NCBI RefSeq assembly: GCF_963678635.1
Contig: NC_087068.1
Location: forward strand, 47,447,785-47,511,784
Direction of reading: 5' to 3'
DNA: 64,000 bases
From: Symsagittifera roscoffensis
Lineage: Eukaryota > Xenacoelomorpha > Acoela > Convolutidae
Numbering within the stretch: position 1 is the stretch's first letter; every line of letters starts with the position of its first letter. The notes under the pieces were generated by a model. The model saw only the letters and a program-made list of their open reading frames with translations, had not been told where the DNA came from and ran no database searches. The position numbers and the translations under genes are program-made. Of this stretch, positions 29,430-40,049 are shown one piece after another.

Positions 29430-29620
29430 TGGTTGTGCGGTTGCCTTGAGCTAATTAATACGAAAGTTCGGGCAATCCGGGAACAAATAAAAGAAGACCT
29501 CGGTGAGTGTATTAGGCAAATACACACTCACTTGAGAAGAAAAGTTGTTCCCTGCTCTCGTGCACTTGGAGCGTTCCGGGTGTAGGGGAGCTTTTTCGTA
29601 GACTTTAGAAGTTTTCGATC
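29430..29620 (+). ncRNA. structured leader RNA module, E2 copy 1
   Basis: Begins TTGCCTTGAG, then TTCGGGCAATCC, GACCTCGGTGAGTG and a hairpin with arms GTGAGTGT (29503-29510) and ACACTCAC (29524-29531), then CTTGAGAA and GGGGAGCTTTTTCG. Copy 2 has GTGGGTGT pairing with ACACCCAC, a compensatory A-T to G-C exchange. Confidence 0.5.
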
Positions 29621-29800
29621 AGAGGTTGCCTTGAGCCACTTGATAGGACAGCTCGGGCAATCGCGGGGCACCTAAAAGAAGACCTCGGTGGGTGTATTAG
29701 GCAAATACACACCCACTTGAGAAGACTGTGTCCTGGGCTTTGTTCTTTCGGATCGTTTCGATTGGGGGAAGTCTTTTTCTTTAAGACTAAGTTTTATTGA
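29620..29800 (+). ncRNA. structured leader RNA module, E2 copy 2
   Basis: Tandem duplicate of the previous module: GTTGCCTTGAG, GCTCGGGCAATC, GACCTCGGTGGGTG, hairpin GTGGGTGT (29688-29695) with ACACCCAC (29709-29716), CTTGAGAAGA, GGGGGAAGTCTTTTTCTTTAAG. It lies ~350 nt before the gag start. The E1 element has a single copy. Confidence 0.5.
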
Positions 29801-30148
29801 TCTGTTTCTGAATCATCACTGCTTTTTATCAAAGACTGTTTAATTTTAACAAAGCAGTGACTTGATAAATTGTGTGGCGACAAACTGATACTGACAAAAG
29901 GTCGCTGTCACCTGTAGGATATTGTTATCTGATTATCTATTGTGTTTTGTGTGTTGATTATATCTTGTGAAAATCTTGTGATACTGTTATACTATACGAC
30001 AGGGTTGAGTTAGCACTATATCAATACTGAGCAGGCCCTGTGTGTGTGTGTAATTCTAGCTGAGTCACTAAGATTGTCATTGAGAAACCTAAGAGATTGA
30101 TACTGACTTTTTGACATACGAATATTGTTTTTTTTTGTGTCACAAAGT

Positions 30149-33100
30149 ATGCAGCGCAGGGACTCGTTAGGATCGACTACTAAGATTCCCAGGCTGAGCA
30201 AGGGCAGCACGCGAAAATTTAAAACTAGGCGTAGCCAGTCCTCGTTTAGCAGCGCCTCCGACTTGTTTGCTGAAAACGAATCGATTAAAGGTCAACCTGA
30301 TCTTTCAGTGAGCGGAATGAGATTGAGGAGCGAGAAAAACCTCGATGGCAATCAAAGGCGGAGCGCCGAAGCCGGAACCGCGAGCGAAACGCTTGTGGAT
30401 CCCTTTGACGAGGGAGAACAGACACTCATTCGACCCGACTTTGAGCCGAGCGAGGACCTCGAGCGGGAGGAAGTCGAGAGGACAGAGGAGACCTCGGAGC
30501 GTTCCGAGGTCGAGCCGCGAGAGGAAGTATTATTCAAGGGGATGTCCAAATCGGAGACCAAAAGTCACAGGTGGAGGGGAGAATACTCACATTCGGCTAG
30601 TACCCACTCATCTCTGGCCAAGCAGAGCGACAACGCGATGATGTCGAGTATAAGCCCGAGTGAAGAACAAACGGGTTCGAAGGCCAAGAAGAGTTGGAAG
30701 TCTTTGTACGACGAACGCATGGCGTCACTTTCAACTGTAGGTTTGACTTCCAGTGATGACTACCCGGAGATAACCCATCCGGATGTGAACTTCACACCGT
30801 GCCCAAGGAACGATATGAGCAGGAAGGCGTCGTCAACCTCGCCGACCAGGCCCATGTCAGATGGGATAACGATGGGAGCGTCGTCAACCTTCGACAGATT
30901 AATGACGTCGATGAGCAAGCAAAAAGGCGGTGCGTCATCAAGCACCAGGCTGCAGCCGCAGTTGACCTCATCTTCTCTGGGACTAACCCCGTCATTTGGG
31001 GCCACTGGCGACATAAGTGACATGTTCGCTGGCGTGATGAATGGTCTAGATGAACTGAGGCGGGACATGACTAAAAGAATAGATCAGGTTGATGAGAGAG
31101 CTCACAAAGGTCAAGAGAATCTGAGAGACGAACTAACGCATGTGAAGTCGCAGGCGAGGGTTGATCAGGCTCAGTTGATTCGCAACACCGATCAATGCCT
31201 GGCGGAGAGCCTGGCACAGGCAAACAAGGAGTCATACGAAAGAGAGGCTAGGATGACCAGGGAGATCGAACGATTGTTGAACGATCATGATAGTACCTAC
31301 GCCCACACGATGACTAGCCTGGAGAAAAAGTTAGATGCAAAGTCTGACTTAATGATGCGGAAGCTTGACGCGATCCTGAATGGGAGCAATTGGCAGGAGC
31401 GTTCCAACCCAAGGGAGCGCTCACGCCATGCAAATGATGGAGATGGTACGGGCAGCAATGCCAGAGCCCAGCAAGGCTCGAGAACGAACTACGAACCCAG
31501 AAACAAGGAGCGGCCAAGGGCAGCCCCGTCGAGGCCTGGCTGGACGAATCCAGTTCCGCCGGAGGCAGATGCCACCCCGGAGACAAGGTTGCCAACTGTG
31601 CCACAAGTCAGTTCAGTACCAGATCTGACTACGGTCTCACAAGACACAGCGATGTATGCCTCGATGTTTGAGCCTCTGAACAGATCTCTCGAAACATTCA
31701 TCACCAAGCTCTCGAAGTCAACCGAGAGAGGAGAGAGGTCAAGAAGGACACTGAAAAAGCCGAAGTCATATAAAGACGAGTCAGACGGCTGCATTGATAC
31801 TTGGATAGAGGTGATGAAGTTACACTTTGAGGAAGAGAATCTCTCCAAGAAACAAGAGTGCAGCGCGCTGACGAGCAATCTGGAGGGTACTGCATTAAGT
31901 TGTGTTATGGCGAAAAGAGCCAATGAGAGAGACAGCGCTCGCAAGATATTCGATATCCTGCTGAATCGTTTCGGCTCTGGAGTACAAGGGCACCAGGCTA
32001 TGGTGAAGTTCGAGAAAAGGCGTCAAAGAGAGGACGAATCCATAGATAAATTTTTGGACGACCTTGAATTGCTTAGGAGGAGAAGCAACCCAGATGAGAA
32101 AATATCCGAGCGAAACTTGGCGATTGCTTCGAAGTTCATGGACGGAGTAAGGAGTGAGGAGTTGAAGACGATGTTGGCCACTCACTTCACCCTGTCGCTT
32201 GACCAGGTACCCACGCCCGACGACTTGCGTATGAAGTCACGCGAATATTTACTCATAAAACCGAGGGCGCAAAACCGTTACAGCAACTATAGCGGGACAA
32301 ACACTGGTGCGAATTCCAGTTGGTACAAACCTCGCGATGACATGGATAAGAGGAGGTCGTGTGCGAATTGTGGTTCGATGGACCATCACGTTTCCGCGTG
32401 TTCTGCATACAAACAGAACATGAAGGCCATAGGCTACTTTCTCGAGGACGCCGACGCGACCGACGAGGATCATGAAGAGTACGTCAGAGGGCTCATCATG
32501 AAATATGGTCCGAGGTGTTTCTTCTGTAATTTGGAGGGACACTTCAAGTCAGATTGTACTCAATTTTGGGATGCAGTAGCGGACGCGAAACATCCCCGCC
32601 ATGAAGAGGCGCTTTCGGGTGTCAAGGCCAGTCGAGCACGTCTGATGAAAGAGGCTGAATCTCGGAGAAAGGAGACGACACCGAGCACCTTCACGACCAA
32701 AAAGGTTAAGACATGGCCTGACGAGGTGGTAGCCTCGAACCTCGAAGCAGAGTCGTCTAGCCCACTCAAGGTGGATTACGGCCTGGCGGCAAGGACAGCG
32801 CTGCAGAATGTCAAACAGGACCTAGCCACGAAAGAAGTGGAGCAATGGGTAAGGTCGGAGCTGGAAGGCACAGATCTTCGGGAAAGTTTTAATGTTCTGG
32901 GTAAAACGACAAAAGTGGAAGACAAAGAGGAACCCAGGAAACAGGGACTAAAACTGAACGTTATATCTGGTAAGACTTTCGGCATGACGAAGGAGGGGAC
33001 CAAAATAATGTCCATCATCTCAGTTGCAGGGCACCAGGTGGTCAAGAACTTGAGTGAACCATCTGAGATTACACTAGTCCACCTGGACATCTATGCCGAC

Positions 33101-33463
33101 TACCTGAAGGAGAAAGATCCCAAACTGGACTCCAGGGCAGTGCGAGCGCTGCTCACAACGGGAGGTCCGAGGCTGATGAAAGTGGACGGACATTATATCG
33201 ATGTCCATGGTCCTTACCCGATCCTAATGAATGTGGATGGCATCAATATCTACACGAAAGCTCACATAACTGATGCGAACGATCAGATTGGCCGGATATA
33301 CATTGGTCAAGAGGAGCTGAAGGTTAGACGGCGGACACAACGCGATGCTCGAACAAGATGCGGTGCACATAGGTTGCGAGGCCGATCTGGCCGCACACGT
33401 TCTGGACGTGCAAGGCAGACAACTCTCAGTAAAGGGACTGCTAGACACGGGAGCAGTGGTTAG
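30149..33463 (+). CDS. E2 Gag part, open
   Basis: ATG at 30149 (MQRRDSLGS), matching the E1 start region. About 1100 residues: Ser/Arg- and Glu-rich N-terminus; a helical region around MNGLDELRRDMTKRI; the gag core after KKPKSYKDESDGCIDTW; knuckles CANCGSMDHHVSAC and CFFCNLEGHFKSDC. The final ~40 residues (after LKVRR) are out of frame relative to E1 because of the first frameshift. Confidence 0.8.
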   Translation: MQRRDSLGSTTKIPRLSKGSTRKFKTRRSQSSFSSASDLFAENESIKGQPDLSVSGMRLRSEKNLDGNQRRSAEAGTASETLVDPFDEGEQTLIRPDFEPSEDLEREEVERTEETSERSEVEPREEVLFKGMSKSETKSHRWRGEYSHSASTHSSLAKQSDNAMMSSISPSEEQTGSKAKKSWKSLYDERMASLSTVGLTSSDDYPEITHPDVNFTPCPRNDMSRKASSTSPTRPMSDGITMGASSTFDRLMTSMSKQKGGASSSTRLQPQLTSSSLGLTPSFGATGDISDMFAGVMNGLDELRRDMTKRIDQVDERAHKGQENLRDELTHVKSQARVDQAQLIRNTDQCLAESLAQANKESYEREARMTREIERLLNDHDSTYAHTMTSLEKKLDAKSDLMMRKLDAILNGSNWQERSNPRERSRHANDGDGTGSNARAQQGSRTNYEPRNKERPRAAPSRPGWTNPVPPEADATPETRLPTVPQVSSVPDLTTVSQDTAMYASMFEPLNRSLETFITKLSKSTERGERSRRTLKKPKSYKDESDGCIDTWIEVMKLHFEEENLSKKQECSALTSNLEGTALSCVMAKRANERDSARKIFDILLNRFGSGVQGHQAMVKFEKRRQREDESIDKFLDDLELLRRRSNPDEKISERNLAIASKFMDGVRSEELKTMLATHFTLSLDQVPTPDDLRMKSREYLLIKPRAQNRYSNYSGTNTGANSSWYKPRDDMDKRRSCANCGSMDHHVSACSAYKQNMKAIGYFLEDADATDEDHEEYVRGLIMKYGPRCFFCNLEGHFKSDCTQFWDAVADAKHPRHEEALSGVKASRARLMKEAESRRKETTPSTFTTKKVKTWPDEVVASNLEAESSSPLKVDYGLAARTALQNVKQDLATKEVEQWVRSELEGTDLRESFNVLGKTTKVEDKEEPRKQGLKLNVISGKTFGMTKEGTKIMSIISVAGHQVVKNLSEPSEITLVHLDIYADYLKEKDPKLDSRAVRALLTTGGPRLMKVDGHYIDVHGPYPILMNVDGINIYTKAHITDANDQIGRIYIGQEELKVRRRTQRDARTRCGAHRLRGRSGRTRSGRARQTTLSKGTARHGSSG

Positions 33464-35192
33464 TGTCATGCCAGTCAAAACTTGGACCAACATGGGTTTC
33501 GAGAGGTCGGATCTCATACCGACAAACATCAGGTTGGCAGCGGCCAATCAGGGAGCGATCTATGTGACTGGACGAACCCCGATCATTTCACTGCAGCTCG
33601 GAGGAAGACATCTTTGGATGAGCTTCCTAGTAGTGGAGAATTTGGACGAATCCGATCAGTTCATCTTAGGAAGGGATTTCGTTCGCAACTTTGACGTCAC
33701 GATCGATCTCAATGACGGGTTGATTAGGATCAAGGATCCTGAGAGAAAGTATGAAAAGAGACCCCTTAATAAGATCTTAATTAACCAGGCCAAGGTGCCG
33801 ATTTCTCTGGATCGAAAAGTTAGATTAAAACCAAACCAAGCCGTAGTAGCGACGTTTAGGATGAGGAACTTGAATGAACTCAGCAATGACAGACATGTGT
33901 GTCTGGTACCAAATCCAATCAGTAAAAGCTCGGCTATTTTAGGAAGAAGCTTCTCACTCACTCAGAGCGGACTATGCGTGAGTGTGTTATTGAACACAGA
34001 AGCAACAACAGTGACAATACAGAGGGGAAAGAAACTTGGCTACGCTTTGCCTCTGAACACAGACTTTCAGAGTGTGGAGAACTTGAAAAAGTTTGATGTA
34101 ACTAAATGTCCATTGCATGCGAACCAAGAATGTATAATGAGGAGAGTGAATGAATTGAAATCTTCTAGGAAATTGTTTTCAATGAAGTCGGAAACAGATG
34201 ATGGGCTGTCTAGTTGTTCCAACTTTCCTGAGAGGCCGACGGAAGCAGAGTTAGCAGCGAATAAACCTGTCTTACCTGAGATAGAACATCTGAAGGGTAA
34301 AATATCAGACAAAGAACTAGATTCGCTCAGAGCGGTGCTAAATCGGAACGCAGACGTTTTTTCGAAGCATAAGGCCGACATAGGTTGTTGTAATTTTGTA
34401 GAACACGAGATTGAGATAGAAGAGGGCTCGGTACCTCATAGGGAAGGGGCGAGAAGAATGACCCCAAACAAGTCAGAAGCGTGTAGGAAGGAGATCGAGA
34501 TGTTAATGGAGTACGACATGATCGAGCCGTCGAAGTCCCCATGGGCTTGCGGCGTGGTCATGGCGAAAAAGAAAGGGGGACAACTCAGATTTTGTTGTGA
34601 TTTCCGTTATCTGAACGCAGTGACTATAAAGGACGCATACCCGATTCCCCGCATCGATGAGAGCCTATCCAAGCTGGGAGACGCGAAGTTCTTCACGACG
34701 TTGGATTTGGGCTCTGCGTTCTGGCAAGTGCCACTCAGAAAGCAAGATCGAGAGAAAACAGGCTTCGCGTGTGAGCTGGGATTGTTCCAATGGAAGAGGA
34801 TGCCATTCGGATTGTGCAACGCGACGGCCACATTCCAGCGACTGATGGCCCAGGCACTCACGAGCGTCACTAAGAAATACGGGAATCTCATCATGTGTTA
34901 TGTCGATGATGTCGTGATTGCAACACCAACCTTAGAAGACCACATAGAGAGGTTGGAGGAGGTGTTTTCTTGCATGAAGCAGGCGGGTCTGAAATGTAAA
35001 CCCTCTAAGTGTGAAATCCTCAGGGATTCCATAAAGTATCTGGGCCGCCTGGTTGACAAACATGGAGTGAGACCAGATCCCGAAGCGGTTGAAGCGGTGC
35101 TGACCTGGAAGGCACCTAAGACAGATACACAGCTGATGAGTTTTTTGGGATTCGCCAATTTGTTATCGAGAATTCATCAAGGGGTATGCTGA
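33345..35192 (+). pseudogene. E2 pol fragment: protease and RT
   Basis: Protease GLLDTGAVVSVMP, RT with LRFCCDFRYLNA, FWQVPLR and CYVDDVVIATP. Very close to E1. The frame ends soon after GFAN because of an inserted base near 35163. Confidence 0.85.
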
Positions 35193-35205
35193 CAAAATAT
35201 ACCCC

Positions 35206-36036
35206 ATGCAGAGGTTGATGAGAAACAAGGGCAAAAAGTTCACCTGGACTGATGAGGCGCAAGTTTCATTTGAAAACATCAAACGTGAACTTTGCGAGGC
35301 ACCGGTCCTCGGCATGCCGACAGAAAAGGGGATGTTCGTGCTGGACACGGATGCATCAGTGGTTGCGATATCGGGCATACTTCAACAGGAGCATGAGTGG
35401 AACGGGAGAACGGTTCTTCGTCCGATAGCCTACGGGAATAAAGTCCGGAGTGATACTGAAATGAAGTACGGCGCACCAAAAGCGGAGATGTTTGCGGTGA
35501 TCACTTTCGTGGAAAAATACAGGGCCTACTTGGGGAGTGCTCCCTTCAAGTTACGTGTGGATAATCGTGCCCTTGCCTGGCTGAAAACCTATTCGATGGA
35601 CCAAAGTTATATTGGTCGTTGGATCGTGCGCCTGGATGGATACCACATGGTCATAGAGCACCGTACCCGTGACAAGCATCAGAACGCAGATAGCCTCAGT
35701 AAAAAGACAGAATTTTATGAGCGCCTCGAGGATAAACAGGCTAACCAATCAGAGATCAAAGACGGGTTTTCCTTTCTGGACAAAGAAACCTACGACAAGC
35801 TGCCACTTACTAGGTGGTTAGACAAGTCAGGGCATCCTATACCCGGACACCCTGACCTTCCAGTGGAGACGGCCGCGGAGATAAAGCTTTTTAGCCAGAG
35901 GCGAGCCCGTTCCGTTGGATCTGCTAGTCCAATCCAACTTGGTACAGCAAGAACTTACCAGGCTGGGCATAAACAGCATGGCTCTATTGAACAGGACGGT
36001 GAGTGTGGCGCCGGACGTCATGGGAAAGCTCCGTGA
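35206..36036 (+). pseudogene. E2 pol fragment: RNase H
   Basis: Starts with MQRLMRNKGKKF; RNase H motifs LDTDAS, DNRALAWL and KHQNADSLSKK. The shift near 35895 ends the homology with E1; residues after it are out of frame. Confidence 0.8.
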
Positions 36037-36472
36037 CTTGTTGGACAGGGAAGTGGATAGGCATGATCGTGAATGGATGGAGACTATGCAGCGGTTGACT
36101 GTCACCGAGAGAACAGAGAAGAGGCCAGTGCCCATTCGCAGCCGAGGCGTTGAACGGGATTGCAGGTCGATTGTCAACCAGCTGGTGAGCTCGATGCCGA
36201 AGGAGGTCTTGTTGAGAACTTCGTTCACTGAATATGGAACACTGAATCAGAACCAAACTACTGAGGAAGTCAGGATCAGGTCGAAATCTAGCTTCACGAG
36301 GAGAGTGCATTTCACGGATGCAAAAGAAGAATACGAGCCGAGCCCAGATTGTTCGTCCGTGGACGAGACAATGTCCGGGGAGTCTGATACCTTCGAGCCA
36401 GTCAAGGACGACTCGTCTGAGGAGTCAGACACCTTTGAGCCCGTGCAGGACGACTTGTCCGGGGAGAGGTAG
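35915..36472 (+). pseudogene. E2 pol fragment: linker with 42-bp repeats
   Basis: Linker between RNase H and integrase. It ends in 14-residue units of the type SGESDTFEPV-x-DD, reflecting 42-bp DNA repeats with TGTCCGGGGAG (or a degenerate form) at 36372, 36414, 36456 and 36498. TAG at 36470 interrupts the frame. Confidence 0.75.
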
Positions 36473-36508
36473 ACGAGACCACCTAGGGACAGAATTTTGT
36501 CCGGGGAG
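36371..36508 (+). repeat. PPT-like TGTCCGGGGAG copies at 42-bp spacing in E2 pol
   Basis: TGTCCGGGGAG at 36372, 36456 and 36498, plus a degenerate CGTCTGAGGAG at 36414: all on a 42-bp grid. It matches the polypurine tract at 49589. The E1 copies are on a 66-bp grid, so the repeat unit differs but the core is the same. Confidence 0.8.
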
Positions 36509-36874
36509 TCGAGAAACATCTCAGATAACTTGGAATATGATGTTGAGGAATCAGTCGACTCAAGTGTTGACTCGAGGCCCCAGTCCTGGGACAACACGTC
36601 TGAAACAACTTCCAATTCCGATATGTCAGTGATCGCAATCCACTCCTTATTGGTAGACTGGAAGCAGCGTGGGCTGGACCGAGAAACACATCAGGATCCA
36701 GACAGGGACAGATACACCTCACATGAAGAGGGCACTGTGGTAGTTAATGCCGCAGACGAGCTCGAGCTGATAGCAGTTTCGAAACGCCCAACCAGATTGC
36801 TGCCACATGGTACGGTCGTCCGTACCAATCTGGAACCATCTGTGCAGGAAGCTACACCTTTGAAAAAGATATGA
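36497..36874 (+). pseudogene. E2 pol fragment: linker before integrase
   Basis: Continues in the same frame after the TAG: LSGESRN..., then SDMSVIAIHSLLVDW, matching SELAIHTLLVET in E1. It ends at a TGA after TPLKKI, where E1 has LAKIWCVK. Confidence 0.7.
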
Positions 36875-36883
36875 TGTGTCAAG

Positions 36884-39580
36884 TTGATGGACGATGCTCA
36901 TGCTCCGGAGATAATGAGTGGGCAAATGAACGTGGTAAAGACGTATTTGAAAGCCAGGTACAGGCTGTCAGATCTCCTAAGGGCTCAACGAAATGATAGA
37001 ATGACGAGCAGTCTGAAGAGATGGATCGAGAATGGAGCACCTGACAAGGGAGACTTGGAAGAAGACAGCTACAAGATCTTGAAGCAATTCTACCTAAAGC
37101 GAAACGACTTGTTGTACCTGAATAAGGACGGAATCGTTGCCTGCAAGCAAAAAGAGGAGGACAAGGTCCTCTATAAATACAATTCAATAGTGTTACCACA
37201 GTTGTACCAGACCGAATTGCTCTTTCGCTCACATCATCAGATGGGCCATCAAGGCGTGGACAAAGTGTATAACAGGAAACAGAAACGATTCGAATGGCCG
37301 GGATTGAAAAAGGCTTGTGAGAAGTGGATCGCCGCATCCCTGTCATGTCAGCAGGCGAAGGATCCCAGGAAACTAAGATTCCCCCTACAGTCAATAGAGT
37401 CGTCAGGTTTCAACGAAGTGGTGCAAATTGATCATCAGAAAATCTGCATGACAGCAACGGGCTATAATCAGGTGCTGGCTATGATCGACCATTTTACGAA
37501 GTATGCGGAAGCAGCACCCTGCATGACAGCATCGGCGGAAGAAACATGTGATCATTTGATAAATGTGTGGATAGCGAGGCATGGCTGCCCCATCACGTTC
37601 CAATCGGACAATGGCAAAGCATTCGTGGGTGATCTCACGAAGGAGTTGATGAAAAGGTCGCAGGTAGCGCAGGCCCACTCGACCACTTATCACCCGCAAA
37701 CGAATGGCCTAGTCGAGAGGCAAAACCGCACACTGGTATCCATGCTGAGAGTCTACTGCTCGCGTTACATGGATGACTGGGACAAGCACTTGCCGCAAGT
37801 GATGGGTGCTTACAACAGCACGGAGCATTCCACCACGGGAATAAGTCCGCACATGCTGTTAACGGGTCATGAAAAAGCGCTCCCGTTGACGTTCTTCTAC
37901 CCTGAATATGAGGGTAAGAGGACAGCACCGCAAACGTACGTGCGGGATGTTATTAGAAGACAGCAGGACCTCAATGACTTATGCAGGAGGAATACGCAAC
38001 AGGCACAAATTAGACAAAAAAGGAGGTTTGATAAAAGGACAGCTGATGCGAAGGGCTACTCAGTTGGCGACTACGTCTGGGTGTTCCAGGAAGTGGTTCC
38101 ACCAAAGGGAACCAAGAAATTATTAAAGAAATGGCGTGGTCCATTTCAGATAACAGAAGTGCACCAAGGAGGTAGTTTTTATCGATTGAGCACTGGAAGA
38201 GCAGCTCATTATGAAAACATCAAACCACACAATGCCTCGTCAGAGGATTGGTGCATCCCAGCGGACATGCAAGAGGGAGACTATTTGATAGTGGATCCTG
38301 CTTGTGAAGTGAATGAAAGGGGTACTCGCGACAAAAACGACGGGAATGAGGTGGTGGACGATTGCGACCTACCACTGGACCTCGAATTGACCGAGCGAGT
38401 AGAGGTGGACGATGAAACTCTACCTTATGCCGAGGAAGACTGGGACTGCCCGGAACAAATCGAAATTGACAAAGGAGTACAGCCTGTGTTTCCTCTCACT
38501 ATGGAAACACGCCAGAGCAAGAGAGGAAAAAAGCAGAAGAAATACAATCCGTACGGCGAGGATTTCGTCGTGGACAGGATAGTTATAAGTGATGTCATGG
38601 ACTCGCTAGTGGGACTGGACGAAGTGGCGATGCTAGAAGAAATCGACTTGGTGAATGATATGGATCAAGATTGGATCGACGATCGATCAGAACCGGAAGT
38701 GGAGTTCGAACCAGAAGCGGAACAGACTCATGAGCAAGAACTAACGAACTTGCGCGTACTCGAATGGCTCCATGATCTGCCGACAGATCCAAAAGAGACG
38801 ATCCTGACGATTCAGGACGTCGATAAAGACGGCATCAAATACATCAGTCATGACAATACCGAGTCCAACTGGGTCGCCCCAGATGGTCCTCTACGTGTTC
38901 CACAATCCAACCTCGACCTCCTAGACTTTGGGCGATCGACGGGGACGTCGATGGATATTTTTGCCCGGCGAGTGGGGGTAGGACTCACCCACACCGAAAA
39001 TCTGATAATAAAAAAATTGAAATCGGCAAGAGAAACCGGAGAACTAGAGACAGAGGGCGAGAATGCTAAAAAACCACCTTTTGGACGAATCTTTGAATCG
39101 TATTTTGATCTACCGAACCATTATTCGAACAATATCGTCATAACGGACAGCGATTTCATACTCACGGAACGCACGTGCGCCATAGCGATAACCGCGGACG
39201 TAAGCTTCAAAACAGCACTAGCGGCTGACTTCAAAAGAGAATATAAGAATATCGAGTTTTTATGGAAACAGAGGCCTGGTGTGGGAGGGATGATAGCGCT
39301 GTCCCCTGTTGCATCACAGATACCAGGGAAATATTTGTGTTTCCTGGTTACCAAGGCCACTGATAGGCAACACGTAGATCCAAAGAGCTTGGTATTGGCC
39401 TTGACTCCACTTAGGGATTTTTTGGTTGAGAGAGGAGTGACCTCTCTCTCGTTGCCAGTATACGATCCTAATAGGGGAAAGCTACATCCGAGAGAGTTGT
39501 ACGCACTTGTACACGTGAAATTTTCAGAGACTGACATAGAAGTTTACTTACATAAAAAATACTATCTGAGCATATGCTAA
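36884..39580 (+). pseudogene. E2 pol fragment: integrase and macro-like domain
   Basis: 898 codons in the same frame as the upstream linker. Integrase zinc site HHQMGHQG...CQQAK, DDE motifs (QIDHQKIC, QSDNGKAF, LVERQNRT), then GPFQITEVHQ. The C-terminal ~130 residues keep the macro-like pattern (ALAADFKREY, GVGG, PGKYLCFLVT, LSLPVYDPNRGKLHPREL). No break is seen after 36884, so this part has stayed open. Confidence 0.85.
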
Positions 39581-40049
39581 GAATTGCGCTCGGCGATAAG
39601 TGGTTTTTATTAAGTTACTCGATAAGAATGAGAGTCAAGTTTTAGAGTAGGTTCGGTTTTAGGTACAGTATTAGGGATTATGTTTTAATGTGATAGTATA
39701 GGCGTGTGATGTTCTTGTGTTTATGTGTTATGTTATGATGTGTTTTATGTTTTGTGTCATAAAAGACCTGGGGTACTCCAGGTCATCAAGGTGACAGCGC
39801 ACATTCGTGCTACCCTGACAAAGATAAAGGTGGACGATCCACCTTGATGCTAAATTTTTAAATCAGAATTGAGAAGAGAATTTCAATGGAGAGTTTTAAG
39901 GAGTTGAATGATGTTGTATCCAAAAATGATGGTTTTAAGTCGCGACTTGTTTTTTTAGATCTTGACTGATCAGAAATTGTTTATTGAATTCATTGAATCA
40001 AACGAGACAGGAAGACACTACACGACAGCAAGAATCAACACGATAAGAA
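39581..40049 (+). other. E2 intergenic with 3' splice-like site
   Basis: Non-coding spacer with a TTATG-rich tract near 39720-39750, a short inverted pair (AGACCTGGGGTACTCCAGGTCAT) near 39764, and TTTTTTTAG at 39949-39958 followed by ATCTTGACTGATCA, matching E1. The ATG of the second gene is 92 nt further on. Confidence 0.6.
39949..39958 (+). promoter_or_regulatory. conserved 3' splice site before E2 second gene
   Basis: Pyrimidine tract ending in TTTAG, with the downstream GATC..GA(T/C)TGATCA block shared with E1 (15811-15834). Splicing to this site is inferred from conservation and position. Confidence 0.5.

Larger units (their letters stand above)
27066..30148 (+). other. E2 5' leader, ~3.1 kb, non-coding and repeat-rich
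   Basis: Same organisation as the E1 leader: PBS, the TTTTTAAC...GTTAAC...CCGAAAATTC block, an A-rich tract (27350-27475), many ACCCTCC or GGAGGGT cores, and two copies of the structured module before gag. No ORF looks coding. Its first 1.5 kb is duplicated after the 3' LTR. Confidence 0.75.
30149..39580 (+). pseudogene. E2 Gag-Pol, broken by three frameshifts and two stops
   Basis: Homologous to the intact E1 Gag-Pol over its whole length and in the same domain order. Breaks relative to E1: a net 2-nt loss near 33335, just before the protease; a one-base gain near 35163, in RT after GFAN; a shift near 35895, after RNase H; TAG at 36470-36472, in the LSGE repeat region; and a TGA at 36872-36874 where E1 has TGG. 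As it stands it cannot make full Gag-Pol, although Gag with zinc knuckles is intact up to the first break. Confidence 0.88.

Noticed and set aside
30016-30210. Minus-strand frame at the end of the E2 leader
   Set aside because: Overlaps the gag start on the opposite strand and has no counterpart in E1.
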